Below are positions 8,648 through 16,371 of a stretch of DNA of 52,583 nucleotides, in pieces (position 1 is the stretch's first letter; each line of letters opens with the position of its first letter). The notes below the pieces were generated by a model. That model ran no database searches. It saw nothing but the letters and a program-made list of their open reading frames with translations, and was not told where the DNA came from. The position numbers and the translations under genes are program-made. The DNA is from Clostridia bacterium (GTDB lineage: Bacteria > Bacillota > Clostridia > Oscillospirales > Acutalibacteraceae), in NCBI GenBank assembly GCA_017398425.1, contig JAFQFZ010000026.1, forward strand, positions 1 through 52,583. Direction: 5' to 3'.

Positions 8648-10702
8648 ATGCAAGAATTGCTCGCACGACCGATACAATTTGTCAAAGGCGTCGGCGAAAA
8701 GCGCGCCGCGCTGTTCCATCGTCTCGGGGTGCACACGGTGCACGATCTGCTGACGTTGTTCCCCCACCGCTATGAGGATTGGTCACAGCTTTGCTCCATC
8801 GCCTCGGCACCGCTCGGAGAAACCTGCTGTGTGCGCGCGACGGCGCTCGGCAAGCCCGTCGAGCACCGCATCCGCAAGGGACTGACGCTCTACAAATTCA
8901 CCGTCAGCGACGGCATCAGCGGGATGCACGTCACTCTCTTTAACAACAAATACGCCGCCGCTTCCATCCGCGCGGGCGAGGATTACCTCTTCTTCGGCAC
9001 AGTGGAACAGCGGTTCCATCGCTTTGAAATGAGCTCCCCGACCATTGCCCCCGTGCAGGGCGGCGGGATTCGCCCGATCTATCCGCAAACAGCGGGACTG
9101 AACACCGCCGCCATCGCCCGCACGGTCAAAGCGGCACTCGCGCTGTTCGACGGTGAGATCGAAGCGGAAGCGCTCTCAGAAGATCTGCGCCGCCGTCACG
9201 ACCTGATCGGACGCAGTGACGCCATCCGCGCGATCCATTTCCCCTCCTCGCACCGCGCACTCGAAGCCGCACGCAAGCGCTTGGTATTCGAGGAGTTGTT
9301 CGTTCTTCAGCTCGGTCTTCTTCGTTTAAAAGGACGCAGTCGCCGCCAAACCGCCGTCACGCTGACGCGTGACTGCACGGCGGAATTTGAAGCGTTGTTG
9401 CCGTTTTCTCTGACGGGCGCTCAGCGCCGCGCCATGGCGGATTGCCTTATCGATCTGCAAAGCGACCGTCCGATGAACCGCCTGGTGCAAGGCGACGTCG
9501 GCAGCGGCAAAACGGCGGTGGCGGCCGGTGTGTGCTACTCCGTCATCCGCAACGGCTGGCAAGCGGCGATGATGGCACCGACCGAAATTTTAGCTCGCCA
9601 GCACCACGCCTCCCTCACGAAGCTGTTTGAAGGCAGCGATATCCGTGTCGGACTGCTTGTGAGCAGTATGACCGCCGCCGAAAAGCGCGCAACGCTTTGT
9701 GCTCTGGCGGACGGCTCGCTTTCTCTCGTCGTCGGTACGCACGCGCTTCTTTCCGACCGCGTGACATTTGCCGCGCTCGGTCTTGTCATCACCGACGAGC
9801 AACACCGCTTCGGTGTCGGACAACGCGCCGCCCTCTCAGCGAAAGGGCGCGATCCGCATCGGCTTGTGATGTCCGCCACCCCCATCCCCCGCACGCTGGC
9901 ACTCATGATCTACGGCGATCTCGACGTGTCGGTGCTCGACGAATTGCCCCCCGGACGGCAACCGATCGAGACCTACGCCGTCGGCACCGACAAGCGCGAA
10001 CGCGTCTACCGCTACATCGATAAATTCCTCTCCGTAGGACGGCAGGGCTACATTGTCTGTCCGCTCATCGAGGACGATGAGGAGAACGAGCAAAACGAGC
10101 TTATGGCCGCTGAAGAGTATTACGCACGTCTGCAACAAACACCGCTTGCCAAATACCGCATCGGATTGCTCCACGGACGCATGAAGGGCGCCCAAAAGGA
10201 CGAGGTGATGCGCGCGTTTGCGGCGCACGAGATCGATCTGCTCGTGTCCACCACCGTCATCGAAGTCGGCGTGGACGTCCCCAACGCCGTCATCATGGTC
10301 ATCGAAAACGCCGAACGATTCGGCTTGGCACAGATGCACCAGCTCCGCGGGCGCGTCGGACGCGGCAAGCACGCCTCGACCTGCATCCTGATCTCGGATG
10401 CCCGCACCGACGAGACACGCCGCCGCTTGAAGGTCATGACCCAAACAAACGACGGCTTCGTCATCGCAGAGGAGGATCTGAAGCTCCGCGGTCCGGGCGA
10501 TTTCTTCGGCAATCGACAACACGGTCTTCCCGTATTGGCGCTCGCCGATCTCAAAGCGGATCTGCAGGTGTTGCAACAAGCGCAAACGGAAGCACTCGCA
10601 CTGTACGAACGCGATCCGTTCCTCTCCGATCCGACCCTCGCTCCCGTCAAAGCGATGGTGGCACGGCTCTTTGCCCAAGTCGGCGAAGACGGCATGAACT
10701 GA
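8648..10702 (+). CDS. recG: ATP-dependent DNA helicase RecG
   Basis: Branch-migrating helicase that remodels stalled forks and recombination intermediates. The 684 residues equal the family's usual length. An N-terminal wedge/OB region (to about residue 210, including VKGVGEKRAALFHRLGV) is followed by the helicase core: Walker A GDVGSGKTAVAAG (about 280-292), the DEQHRFGVGQR box, VMSATPIPRTLALMIYGDLD, and the C-terminal TTVIEVGVDVPNA, LRGRVGRG and RGPGDFFGNRQHG motifs. AAAGGAGGG lies nine bases before the ATG. A strong terminator follows directly, so it is probably a single-gene unit. Confidence 0.97.
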   Translation: MQELLARPIQFVKGVGEKRAALFHRLGVHTVHDLLTLFPHRYEDWSQLCSIASAPLGETCCVRATALGKPVEHRIRKGLTLYKFTVSDGISGMHVTLFNNKYAAASIRAGEDYLFFGTVEQRFHRFEMSSPTIAPVQGGGIRPIYPQTAGLNTAAIARTVKAALALFDGEIEAEALSEDLRRRHDLIGRSDAIRAIHFPSSHRALEAARKRLVFEELFVLQLGLLRLKGRSRRQTAVTLTRDCTAEFEALLPFSLTGAQRRAMADCLIDLQSDRPMNRLVQGDVGSGKTAVAAGVCYSVIRNGWQAAMMAPTEILARQHHASLTKLFEGSDIRVGLLVSSMTAAEKRATLCALADGSLSLVVGTHALLSDRVTFAALGLVITDEQHRFGVGQRAALSAKGRDPHRLVMSATPIPRTLALMIYGDLDVSVLDELPPGRQPIETYAVGTDKRERVYRYIDKFLSVGRQGYIVCPLIEDDEENEQNELMAAEEYYARLQQTPLAKYRIGLLHGRMKGAQKDEVMRAFAAHEIDLLVSTTVIEVGVDVPNAVIMVIENAERFGLAQMHQLRGRVGRGKHASTCILISDARTDETRRRLKVMTQTNDGFVIAEEDLKLRGPGDFFGNRQHGLPVLALADLKADLQVLQQAQTEALALYERDPFLSDPTLAPVKAMVARLFAQVGEDGMN

Positions 10703-10706
10703 ACAC

Positions 10707-10737
10707 AAAAGGCATCCCGATCGGGATGCCTTTTTTT
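10707..10737 (+). terminator. Rho-independent terminator of recG
   Basis: GGCATCCCGA/TCGGGATGCC perfect 10-bp palindromic stem (10711-10730) followed by seven T residues. Confidence 0.9.
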
Positions 10738-10766
10738 CGGTGAAGATCACGCTTTTGTATGCCGTA

Positions 10767-11285
10767 TCAAAACGTATCGTACACCACAACGTCTTCCAGC
10801 GGGCGGGTTTCAAAGTGCAGGGGGAGCGGTTTGGCATCCTCGGCGGGATAGCCCATCACCAGCAACAAGACGGGTTCGATGTTTTCGGGGATCGCAAACG
10901 TCGAGCGCATCGCGGCGGGATCGAAATGCATCACCATACAGGTGCCGACACCTTCGTTTTGCGCGGCCAGCATGATGTGCGTAGCCACGATCACCGCGTC
11001 GATCGGCGAGGACAGCGCGCCGTCGTAACGGCGCTTCCAGCTTTCGTCACGGTTGTGACAGACCAGCATTGCCGTCGGCGCGCCGAAATGGCATTTGGTG
11101 CACCCTTGCAACTTAGTCATCGCCTCATCCGTGTTCAGCACCAAAATGCGTTGCGGTTGATAGTTGCAACCCGTGGGCGCTTTGTGCGCGGCACGGAGAA
11201 GTGTATCGATCACAGGTTGCGGCAACTGTTCGTTTTGAAACTGTCTGACCGAAAAGCGTTCGGTGATCACGCGTTCAAACTCCAT
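10767..11285 (-). CDS. Nitroreductase family flavoprotein
   Basis: FMN-dependent oxidoreductase of the nitroreductase fold. The 172-residue protein begins MEFERVITERFSVRQFQNEQ with the family's R-x-S-x-R FMN phosphate-binding motif, followed by AAHKAPTGCNYQPQRILVL (about 31-49) and the C-terminal LLVMGYPAED. Cysteines at CTKCHF may be incidental. GAGGGAG precedes the ATG and a promoter (TTGACG-17-TATGAT) lies about 50 bp upstream. The natural substrate cannot be told from sequence. Confidence 0.88.
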   Translation of the reverse strand: MEFERVITERFSVRQFQNEQLPQPVIDTLLRAAHKAPTGCNYQPQRILVLNTDEAMTKLQGCTKCHFGAPTAMLVCHNRDESWKRRYDGALSSPIDAVIVATHIMLAAQNEGVGTCMVMHFDPAAMRSTFAIPENIEPVLLLVMGYPAEDAKPLPLHFETRPLEDVVVYDTF

Positions 11286-11330
11286 AGTAACTCCCTCATT
11301 TCAATGTGTATAGGATGCCTTTCCGTCCTC

Positions 11331-11359
11331 ATCATACCACCGGTCATGCCCCCCGTCAA
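11331..11359 (-). promoter_or_regulatory. Promoter of the nitroreductase gene
   Basis: Minus-strand TTGACG (11354-11359), 17-bp spacer, TATGAT (11331-11336), about 45 bp upstream of the start codon. Confidence 0.6.
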
Positions 11360-11378
11360 TCCGCATGAAAGCCGAAAA

Positions 11379-11406
11379 CGTCCCGATCGGATATGCCGAT
11401 CGGGAC
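11379..11406 (-). terminator. Rho-independent terminator
   Basis: Perfect 12-bp stem CGTCCCGATCGG / CCGATCGGGACG with a 4-base loop, followed on the minus strand by TTTTC. It lies 13 bp beyond the stop of the leftward sugar transferase gene. Confidence 0.85.
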
Positions 11407-11419
11407 GCTTTTCACCATA

Positions 11420-12094
11420 TTACGCCGTGCGTGTTTTCTTGTCGGCGGTGGACCCTGCCGTGCCGTCCACCACGCCCTCGGCGCGCAGAACGTACAACAC
11501 CGTACGCCACAAGATCTTCATGTCCATCACGAAGGTCACGTGACGCGCATAGTATCCGTCGAGAAACGCCTTTTGCACGATGGGCAGATTGTCGCGTCCG
11601 CGCACCTGTGCAAACCCGGTGATGCCCGGTCGCACCTCATCCGCACCGTGCAGATTGCGCATCGCGAGCAATTCCTCCTCGCTGAGCACCACGGGGCGCG
11701 GACCGATGAAGCTCATCTCGCCTTTGAACACGTTCCAAAGCTGGGGCAATTCGTCAAGGCTGAATTTTCTGAGGATATGCCCGATGGGAGAAATGAAGCT
11801 GTCCGCATTTTCGAGATCGGCGGTCGCCACGTTTTCGGGCGCACTCTTGCTCATCGTGCGGAATTTGATCATACGAAACGGTTTGCCGCCGCGTCCCATG
11901 CGCGTTTGCACAAAGAACGGCGAGCCGGCGGTGTCGTAGGTCGCGACCAACGTCACCACCACGAACACCGGAAACAACAGCACCATAAGCAGGGCAGAAA
12001 ACACAACGTCAAGCACACGCTTCACAAACAGGAAGCTGCGTCGGGGCGTCTTTGTCGCCGCCGACCGCGCATGGATCGATACAATGTCACGCAT
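11420..12094 (-). CDS. Short priming sugar transferase (monotopic phosphoglycosyl transferase)
   Basis: Transfers a sugar-1-phosphate to undecaprenyl phosphate to start glycan assembly at the membrane. The 224-residue protein has an N-terminal basic stretch and a re-entrant hydrophobic helix (about 23-50, FVKRVLDVVFSALLMVLLFP), then KPFRMIKFRTM, SLDELPQLWNVFKGEMSFIGPRP (with the Asp-Glu catalytic dyad of the PglC/WcaJ core) and VRPGITGFAQVRGRD. It is a core-only enzyme lacking the large N-terminal domain of WcaJ. The gene is divergent from a close relative at 12494. AAGGAGG precedes the ATG by about 12 bases. Confidence 0.9.
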   Translation of the reverse strand: MRDIVSIHARSAATKTPRRSFLFVKRVLDVVFSALLMVLLFPVFVVVTLVATYDTAGSPFFVQTRMGRGGKPFRMIKFRTMSKSAPENVATADLENADSFISPIGHILRKFSLDELPQLWNVFKGEMSFIGPRPVVLSEEELLAMRNLHGADEVRPGITGFAQVRGRDNLPIVQKAFLDGYYARHVTFVMDMKILWRTVLYVLRAEGVVDGTAGSTADKKTRTA

Positions 12095-12219
12095 CGCAAA
12101 AACACCCTCCTTCCGTCAGGGTCCCGAGCCGCACGGTTTCGACCGCGGTCGACTCGTGTTTATCGATCGAATTTTATCGTTTATCGCTAAAAATTTTACG
12201 TTTTTCTTGATTCCTTGGC

Positions 12220-12248
12220 ATTATACTACCTGCACCGCTTTTTTGCAA
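12220..12248 (-). promoter_or_regulatory. Promoter of the leftward sugar transferase gene
   Basis: Minus-strand TTGCAA (12243-12248), 17-bp spacer, TATAAT (12220-12225), leaving a leader of roughly 120 bases before the start codon at 12094. Confidence 0.65.
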
Positions 12249-12382
12249 GACCCACAACGGAAAATTCACAAAAATCGCTTTTGTCGTCAAATCGCACGAC
12301 GCCGATCGGGTCGGTTTTGTGCAAAACAACGAGTCTTTTGCAAAATCACCTCCCTTCCCCTTCCGTTTTGTGCGGATACCGC

Positions 12383-12411
12383 TTGTATTTTTCGAGGAAA
12401 TGCGGTATACT
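12383..12411 (+). promoter_or_regulatory. Promoter of the rightward sugar transferase gene
   Basis: TTGTAT (12383-12388), 17-bp spacer and TATACT (12406-12411), about 80 bp upstream of the TTG start at 12494. The rest of the ~400-bp interval between the two divergent transferase genes is AT-rich and shows no other gene. Confidence 0.65.
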
Positions 12412-12493
12412 AAAAAATGGCTGTTTGCGAGTTTTCTCGACAAAAAGATCGTCCAGGGCGATCGATTTTCAAACGTGAAGGAGGGAATGCTCA

Positions 12494-13087
12494 TTGTACG
12501 GCTATGTTAAACGCGCGATGGACATTCTCTTCGCGCTGGTTCTTCTGCTCGTATTGTCACCGCTTTTGCTGATCCTTATGCTGGTACTTACTGTCACCAC
12601 ACGCGGCAAACCGTTTTTTAAACAGCAACGTGCCGGTCGGTTCGGCAAACCGTTTTATATTTACAAATTCCGTTCGATGGTCGTGGATGCCCCGCCGCAC
12701 ATGCCCACCTCGGATTTTGAAAACGCGAATCACTATATCACGAAGTTCGGGCATTTTCTGAGAAAATTCAGCCTTGACGAATTGCCCCAGCTTTGGAACG
12801 TGCTCAAGGGCGAGATGAGCTTCATCGGTCCGCGTCCTGTCATTTTGGCGGAGGCGGAGCTTCTGCGCGAACGGCAAAAGCGCGGTGCGGACAAAGTCCG
12901 CCCGGGCATCACGGGCATCGCCCAGCTTCACGGACGCGATCTGGTGGATCTCGAACACAAGACGCGTTACGACGCCTACTACGCTTCGCACCGCGGATTT
13001 CTCCTCGATACGCGCGTGTTTTTCTCCACCATCTGGTGCGTGCTCACACGCCGCGGTGTCAAGGACGAAACCCCAAAAAACCAATAA
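12494..13087 (+). CDS. Short priming sugar transferase (monotopic phosphoglycosyl transferase)
   Basis: The 197-residue product is a second core-only phosphoglycosyl transferase. An N-terminal membrane helix (residues 4-33, VKRAMDILFALVLLLVLSPL) precedes GKPFYIYKFRSM, KFSLDELPQLWNVLKGEMSF (Asp-Glu catalytic dyad), IGPRPVILAEAEL and VRPGITGIAQLHGRD. Translation starts at TTG, nine bases after AGGAGG (12479-12484). It is close in sequence to the divergent gene at 11420-12094 and to the one at 38775, but has its own promoter and terminator. Its lipid-linked product and downstream glycosyltransferases are unknown. Confidence 0.9.
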   Translation: MYGYVKRAMDILFALVLLLVLSPLLLILMLVLTVTTRGKPFFKQQRAGRFGKPFYIYKFRSMVVDAPPHMPTSDFENANHYITKFGHFLRKFSLDELPQLWNVLKGEMSFIGPRPVILAEAELLRERQKRGADKVRPGITGIAQLHGRDLVDLEHKTRYDAYYASHRGFLLDTRVFFSTIWCVLTRRGVKDETPKNQ

Positions 13088-13095
13088 GCATAAGA

Positions 13096-13130
13096 AAACC
13101 CGCCGTGGGATCCGATCCCACGGCGGGTTT
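13096..13130 (+). terminator. Rho-independent terminator (copy 1 of a repeated hairpin)
   Basis: Perfect 15-bp stem AAACCCGCCGTGGGA / TCCCACGGCGGGTTT with 5-base loop, nine bases after the transferase stop. A nearly identical hairpin lies at 16372-16403. Confidence 0.9.
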
Positions 13131-13131
13131 C

Positions 13132-13160
13132 TTGTATTATGCAAAAGTATATGTTATACT
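13132..13160 (+). promoter_or_regulatory. Upstream promoter-like site before the XRE gene
   Basis: TTGTAT (13132-13137), 17-bp spacer, TATACT (13155-13160) begins two bases beyond the terminator stem. A small imperfect hairpin (CCAAC-TTGAG-GTTGG, 13174-13188) lies just downstream. It could serve the XRE gene in addition to the closer promoter. Confidence 0.45.
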
Positions 13161-13219
13161 GTGATCGCTCTTCCCAACTTGAGGTTGGAAACGATTATAC
13201 GATTCAAACTACTGCGTTA

Positions 13220-13249
13220 TTGTTTTTTGCTCTCTCCGGACGGTACAAT
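13220..13249 (+). promoter_or_regulatory. Promoter of the XRE regulator gene
   Basis: TTGTTT (13220-13225), 18-bp spacer and TACAAT (13244-13249), about 45 bp upstream of the ATG. Confidence 0.55.
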
Positions 13250-13295
13250 ACAGTTGTAAGGCAGCCTGCAATTCAGCGTAAAGGAGATATGACCT

Positions 13296-14048
13296 ATGAC
13301 ATTACATAATCAAATTGCTTTTCTTCGTAAGCAACATCATATGACACAGGAAGATTTGGCACAGAAACTCGGCGTGACCAATCAATCCGTTTCAAAATGG
13401 GAGTCGGGACAATGCTGTCCGGATATTCAGCTTCTTCCGATCATTGCTGATCTGTTTTCGGTATCCATCGATGAACTCCTCGGACACACGCCAACATCGA
13501 CGGCGGATGATATCCTTCTGCGGGTTCGTGCTCGCACAACCGAACTTACCGAGGGTGAAGATTACAGCTTTGCGAATCGCATTGCGGCAATCACCCATGC
13601 GGCACTTTTTGCGAAATATGTTCATGCGGATGGCTTTACATCCGAAGATATGGCGAAGCAAGCCGGAACAAAGGAATGGGGCTATTCTTCGATCAACCTG
13701 CCCGTTATCACCACGACCATGAAACGAGGAACGGTGCTTTTCTCGAACAACAAGAATTTGATCCTTGAATCGGAGTATCGTCTGATCGCCGCCAAGCTCA
13801 AAGCATTTGCAGATGTACAAACGTTGAAAATCCTGTCAGCAATGTTTGAGTTGACGGCAGACGGTTCATTCGTTTCTGCTCAGCAGATTGCCACTCACAG
13901 CGAAACATCTGTTGAACTGGTGATGGATCGACTGATCGGCACACTAATGCCGTATGTAGAGGAGCGGGTTGACGGCGATGATCGCATGTTCTGTATCCAA
14001 GGACAATCGCGTAATATTCTGCCGATCCTATCTATGCTACAATCATAA
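13296..14048 (+). CDS. XRE-family transcriptional regulator with unknown C-terminal domain
   Basis: The 250-residue protein has a typical Cro/CI helix-turn-helix at residues 5-62 (LRKQHHMTQEDLAQKLGVTN, QSVSKWESGQCCPDI, FSVSIDELLG). The C-terminal ~180 residues are not recognised; within them a second winged-helix-like segment is plausible (SAMFELTADGSFVSAQQIAT near residues 188-207). AAAGGAG precedes the ATG. Base composition is more AT-rich than the glycosylation genes on either side. It lies in a regulator island bounded by two matching terminators. Ligand and target are unknown. Confidence 0.85.
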   Translation: MTLHNQIAFLRKQHHMTQEDLAQKLGVTNQSVSKWESGQCCPDIQLLPIIADLFSVSIDELLGHTPTSTADDILLRVRARTTELTEGEDYSFANRIAAITHAALFAKYVHADGFTSEDMAKQAGTKEWGYSSINLPVITTTMKRGTVLFSNNKNLILESEYRLIAAKLKAFADVQTLKILSAMFELTADGSFVSAQQIATHSETSVELVMDRLIGTLMPYVEERVDGDDRMFCIQGQSRNILPILSMLQS

Positions 14049-14054
14049 TGACTA

Positions 14055-14088
14055 CGACCGCATTTCCTTTGTTGGGGAAATGCGGTCG
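14055..14088 (+). terminator. Rho-independent terminator of the XRE gene
   Basis: Perfect 13-bp stem CGACCGCATTTCC / GGAAATGCGGTCG with an 8-base loop and TTTTC tail, immediately after the stop codon. Confidence 0.85.
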
Positions 14089-14103
14089 TTTTCTACGCCG
14101 TTA

Positions 14104-14544
14104 TTATTGTCTCATTTCTTCATCCTGCATGACTTCGTTTCTACTTGCCAGTTTTTGATTGATCAATTCCAGATTCCGCCGCTCAATTTTGTCGGCAACA
14201 TAATAGACAAATATATTTAAGAGGACGAACAACAATACTTCAACACCGTAAAGGATAAGAGAATCTGCGGCAAAACGAAGATAACCGAACAGCATGTTCA
14301 TGGCGAGCATAACGCAAACGGAGAACGCCATAACAATCACACGTCTGATCCAAAGTCGATCGGAAAACAGGTTAAGTTGAAACACAAAAAAGGAGAACAG
14401 GTGAATAGGCGCTGTTATACATACAAGAAGATATAAAAAGCGAATTTGCATCACATCGGGAAGTATCAACGACAAGATCATAAATATCATCGCCAGCATT
14501 CCCATGCTTTCCAAAAACGAACGGAAGCATTTCTTAAACATCAT
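14104..14544 (-). CDS. DUF3021-type four-helix membrane protein
   Basis: The 146-residue protein has four hydrophobic helices (about 13-32, 36-57, 66-87, 96-118) and a charged C-terminal tail (ERRNLELINQKLASRNEVMQ) that looks helical. Small membrane proteins of this type (DUF3021) are regularly encoded right after LytTR DNA-binding proteins in Firmicutes and often modulate them. Here the ATG overlaps the stop of the LytTR gene (ATGA), so the two are translationally coupled. It probably anchors or inhibits the regulator at the membrane, which is inference from context. Confidence 0.8.
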   Translation of the reverse strand: MMFKKCFRSFLESMGMLAMIFMILSLILPDVMQIRFLYLLVCITAPIHLFSFFVFQLNLFSDRLWIRRVIVMAFSVCVMLAMNMLFGYLRFAADSLILYGVEVLLFVLLNIFVYYVADKIERRNLELINQKLASRNEVMQDEEMRQ

Positions 14545-14981
14545 GACACCCCCAGTGTTTTCTTGATCTTGGACACATACTGCCTTGAAACAACCAGTTT
14601 CTCTTTGTTGACAAGAGTAGCCACAAGACGAGCGCTCTCTGCCCGTTTGATACTCACCATTTTGTCCAGATTGACAATGACCGTTTTGGAAATGCGGGAA
14701 AAACGGGTGTGCTTCAAGCGTTCTTCTACTTGATAAAGCTTCATTGTACCTTCATAGGTGTCGTTCGCCGTATACATAAAGACGGCGCCGTCCACCGATT
14801 CGAAATAATAGATATCCTTCGCCGGTATGAAAAAGAATTCTTTCTCTTTTTTGCCTGTGAAGGTAAGTTCCGCAGCGGCAAGACTGGCAACCAGTTCGTT
14901 TAGCTCATCGGTCATCCCGGCACATACGATGGATATTTCGGTTTCGCTTATATGCGGATCTTCGACAATCGTAACCTTCAT
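14541..14981 (-). CDS. LytTR-family DNA-binding transcriptional regulator
   Basis: The 146-residue protein has an N-terminal region of about 40 residues without a response-regulator receiver domain, followed by a LytTR domain (about 43-143) with the typical strand FFFIPAKDIYYFESVDGAVFMY and RFSRISKTVIVNLDKMVSIKR. Stand-alone LytTR proteins commonly pair with a DUF3021 membrane partner and autoregulate their operon; the next gene fits. A TTTACT-17-TATAAT promoter and a pair of direct repeats spaced by two helical turns lie upstream. Target genes beyond the operon are unknown. Confidence 0.9.
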   Translation of the reverse strand: MKVTIVEDPHISETEISIVCAGMTDELNELVASLAAAELTFTGKKEKEFFFIPAKDIYYFESVDGAVFMYTANDTYEGTMKLYQVEERLKHTRFSRISKTVIVNLDKMVSIKRAESARLVATLVNKEKLVVSRQYVSKIKKTLGVS

Positions 14982-15013
14982 ATACCCCGCTCCTTTCTGT
15001 TGTCTGTGGTTTC

Positions 15014-15042
15014 ATTATACAAGGCAAGCGGAGAAAAGTAAA
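15014..15042 (-). promoter_or_regulatory. Promoter of the LytTR-DUF3021 operon
   Basis: Minus-strand TTTACT (15037-15042), 17-bp spacer, TATAAT (15014-15019), about 30 bp upstream of the start codon. Confidence 0.65.
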
Positions 15043-15059
15043 GAGTATTCCCGGCATCT

Positions 15060-15088
15060 TGCAAAATGACACAGGTAAGATGCAAAAA
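15060..15088 (-). promoter_or_regulatory. Direct repeat pair, possible LytTR binding site
   Basis: TGCAAAAT (15060-15067) and TGCAAAAA (15081-15088) are direct repeats exactly 21 bp apart, just upstream of the LytTR -35 box. LytTR proteins bind pairs of direct repeats about two helical turns apart. The repeats do not match the AgrA consensus, so the assignment rests on spacing and position. Confidence 0.4.
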
Positions 15089-15112
15089 TAATACATAGAG
15101 TCGTTTTTGTTC

Positions 15113-15140
15113 AAGACAATGCTCCTCTTTCGTGTATAAT
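15113..15140 (+). promoter_or_regulatory. Promoter of the AraC-type gene
   Basis: TATAAT at 15135-15140 with AAGACA 16 bp upstream (15113-15118). The -35 match is partial. Confidence 0.5.
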
Positions 15141-15147
15141 AGGACTT

Positions 15148-15163
15148 GTAAAAGCGCTTTTAC
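15148..15163. promoter_or_regulatory. Perfect 16-bp palindromic operator
   Basis: GTAAAAGCGCTTTTAC is a perfect palindrome eight bases after the -10 box, at the likely transcription start, and upstream of the AGGAGG of the AraC-type gene. The central AAAGCGCTTT resembles LacI/GalR-family (including CcpA cre-like) operators. Confidence 0.55.
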
Positions 15164-15186
15164 CTTATGAAAAGGAGGTAAGCTAT

Positions 15187-16368
15187 ATGGAAAACAGAGA
15201 ACTGATTGCACACGCTGTGGAGTATGCGATGACGAATGCTGGCGATGATAATATTACCGTGCAAGCGGTCGCCGAACACGCAGGCTTCTCCATCGACTAT
15301 TTCAACCGTCTGTTTCTCGCGCACACAGGCTTTACGGTGATGGCGTATATCGGATATCGTCGCTTAAAAACGGCGGTGCAGTTGCTTCGCACGACCGACA
15401 AATCGGTGCTGGAGATTGCGCTGGAAGTAGGGTACACCTCACACGAAGGGTTTACCAAGGCATTCAAAAAAGAATACGGCGTGACCCCGAGCGAATATCG
15501 ACAACATCACAAAGAGAGGATATTGTCCTACGGTGATCTCACCGACCGTTCGATCACAGCACGGTTTTTGCATGAACACTCCGATTTTGTCGCTGTGGAT
15601 CCCGAGGACGCGGTCGACTATTTGCTCGAAAAGGATACAAAACGCCATATGTATCGTGCAAGTGGTATACGCGCTATGGGTTACGGTGTGGTAGCACCGA
15701 TGGGCGATCTCTCGAAAGGACTGATCTGCGTCGGTGATGATCTGAAGGGCGGCTATTGGCTTGAACTTGTGACGGACGACGAGGATATCCTGTGCGAGTG
15801 GTTGAAACGCTTTGAAAACGTAGAGTGCTTTGACAGCGTTCTTGCGCCCCATGTCATGGAACGGGTATTAAAAGAACACGGCTTGGAGACTGCGATAACG
15901 GCCGCACCCGAAAATGTATTTTTCGGAGAACCGATGGCGTGCGATTTACCGCAGGGTGTTTCCGTTCATCCGCTCTCGTGTGACGACAAAAACGCGATTG
16001 CCGCTTTTGCAAAGGGCCATCATACGCCGTATATCCGCCATCTGCTTTGTGAGAGGGATTATCTCGACGAATTTACGCTGGACTACGGCGTGTTTCAAGG
16101 CGATACGCTGATCGCGGTGATGGGCGGCGGTGTTGAGAATGTGCGTGGACTGCGGCTGAATAATTGCCTTACCTTTTATATTGGTGAAACACCGCTTTCG
16201 GATGAACTTTACCGTGCCGTATATACAGCGGCGACCAACCACCTGTTGACGAACGGCATACTGCCGTTTGATAATCTACAACACAGTACATACGCTAAAG
16301 AACACGGCAATTTCACTGTCACCGACCTCGACTTTGAAACCGTAAATTATCGATATACTGTTGTGTAA
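15187..16368 (+). CDS. AraC-family regulator with C-terminal acetyltransferase-like domain
   Basis: The 393-residue protein carries the AraC helix-turn-helix pair at its N-terminus (about 5-105): ITVQAVAEHAGFSIDYFNRL, then VLEIALEVGYTSHEGFTKAF and KEYGVTPSEYRQ. The rest, residues ~110-393, resembles a double GNAT-type acetyltransferase fold (for example GVFQGDTLIAVMGGGVENVR near 300-320), with no obvious sugar-binding cupin. Most AraC proteins have the DNA-binding domain at the C-terminus, so this order is reversed. AAAGGAGG precedes the ATG. A palindromic operator overlaps its promoter. The acetyltransferase assignment is tentative. Confidence 0.8.
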   Translation: MENRELIAHAVEYAMTNAGDDNITVQAVAEHAGFSIDYFNRLFLAHTGFTVMAYIGYRRLKTAVQLLRTTDKSVLEIALEVGYTSHEGFTKAFKKEYGVTPSEYRQHHKERILSYGDLTDRSITARFLHEHSDFVAVDPEDAVDYLLEKDTKRHMYRASGIRAMGYGVVAPMGDLSKGLICVGDDLKGGYWLELVTDDEDILCEWLKRFENVECFDSVLAPHVMERVLKEHGLETAITAAPENVFFGEPMACDLPQGVSVHPLSCDDKNAIAAFAKGHHTPYIRHLLCERDYLDEFTLDYGVFQGDTLIAVMGGGVENVRGLRLNNCLTFYIGETPLSDELYRAVYTAATNHLLTNGILPFDNLQHSTYAKEHGNFTVTDLDFETVNYRYTVV

Positions 16369-16371
16369 TAG

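Noticed and set aside
13165-13195. Possible riboswitch or attenuator upstream of the XRE gene
   Set aside because: Only one weak hairpin is present; too small for a known riboswitch.
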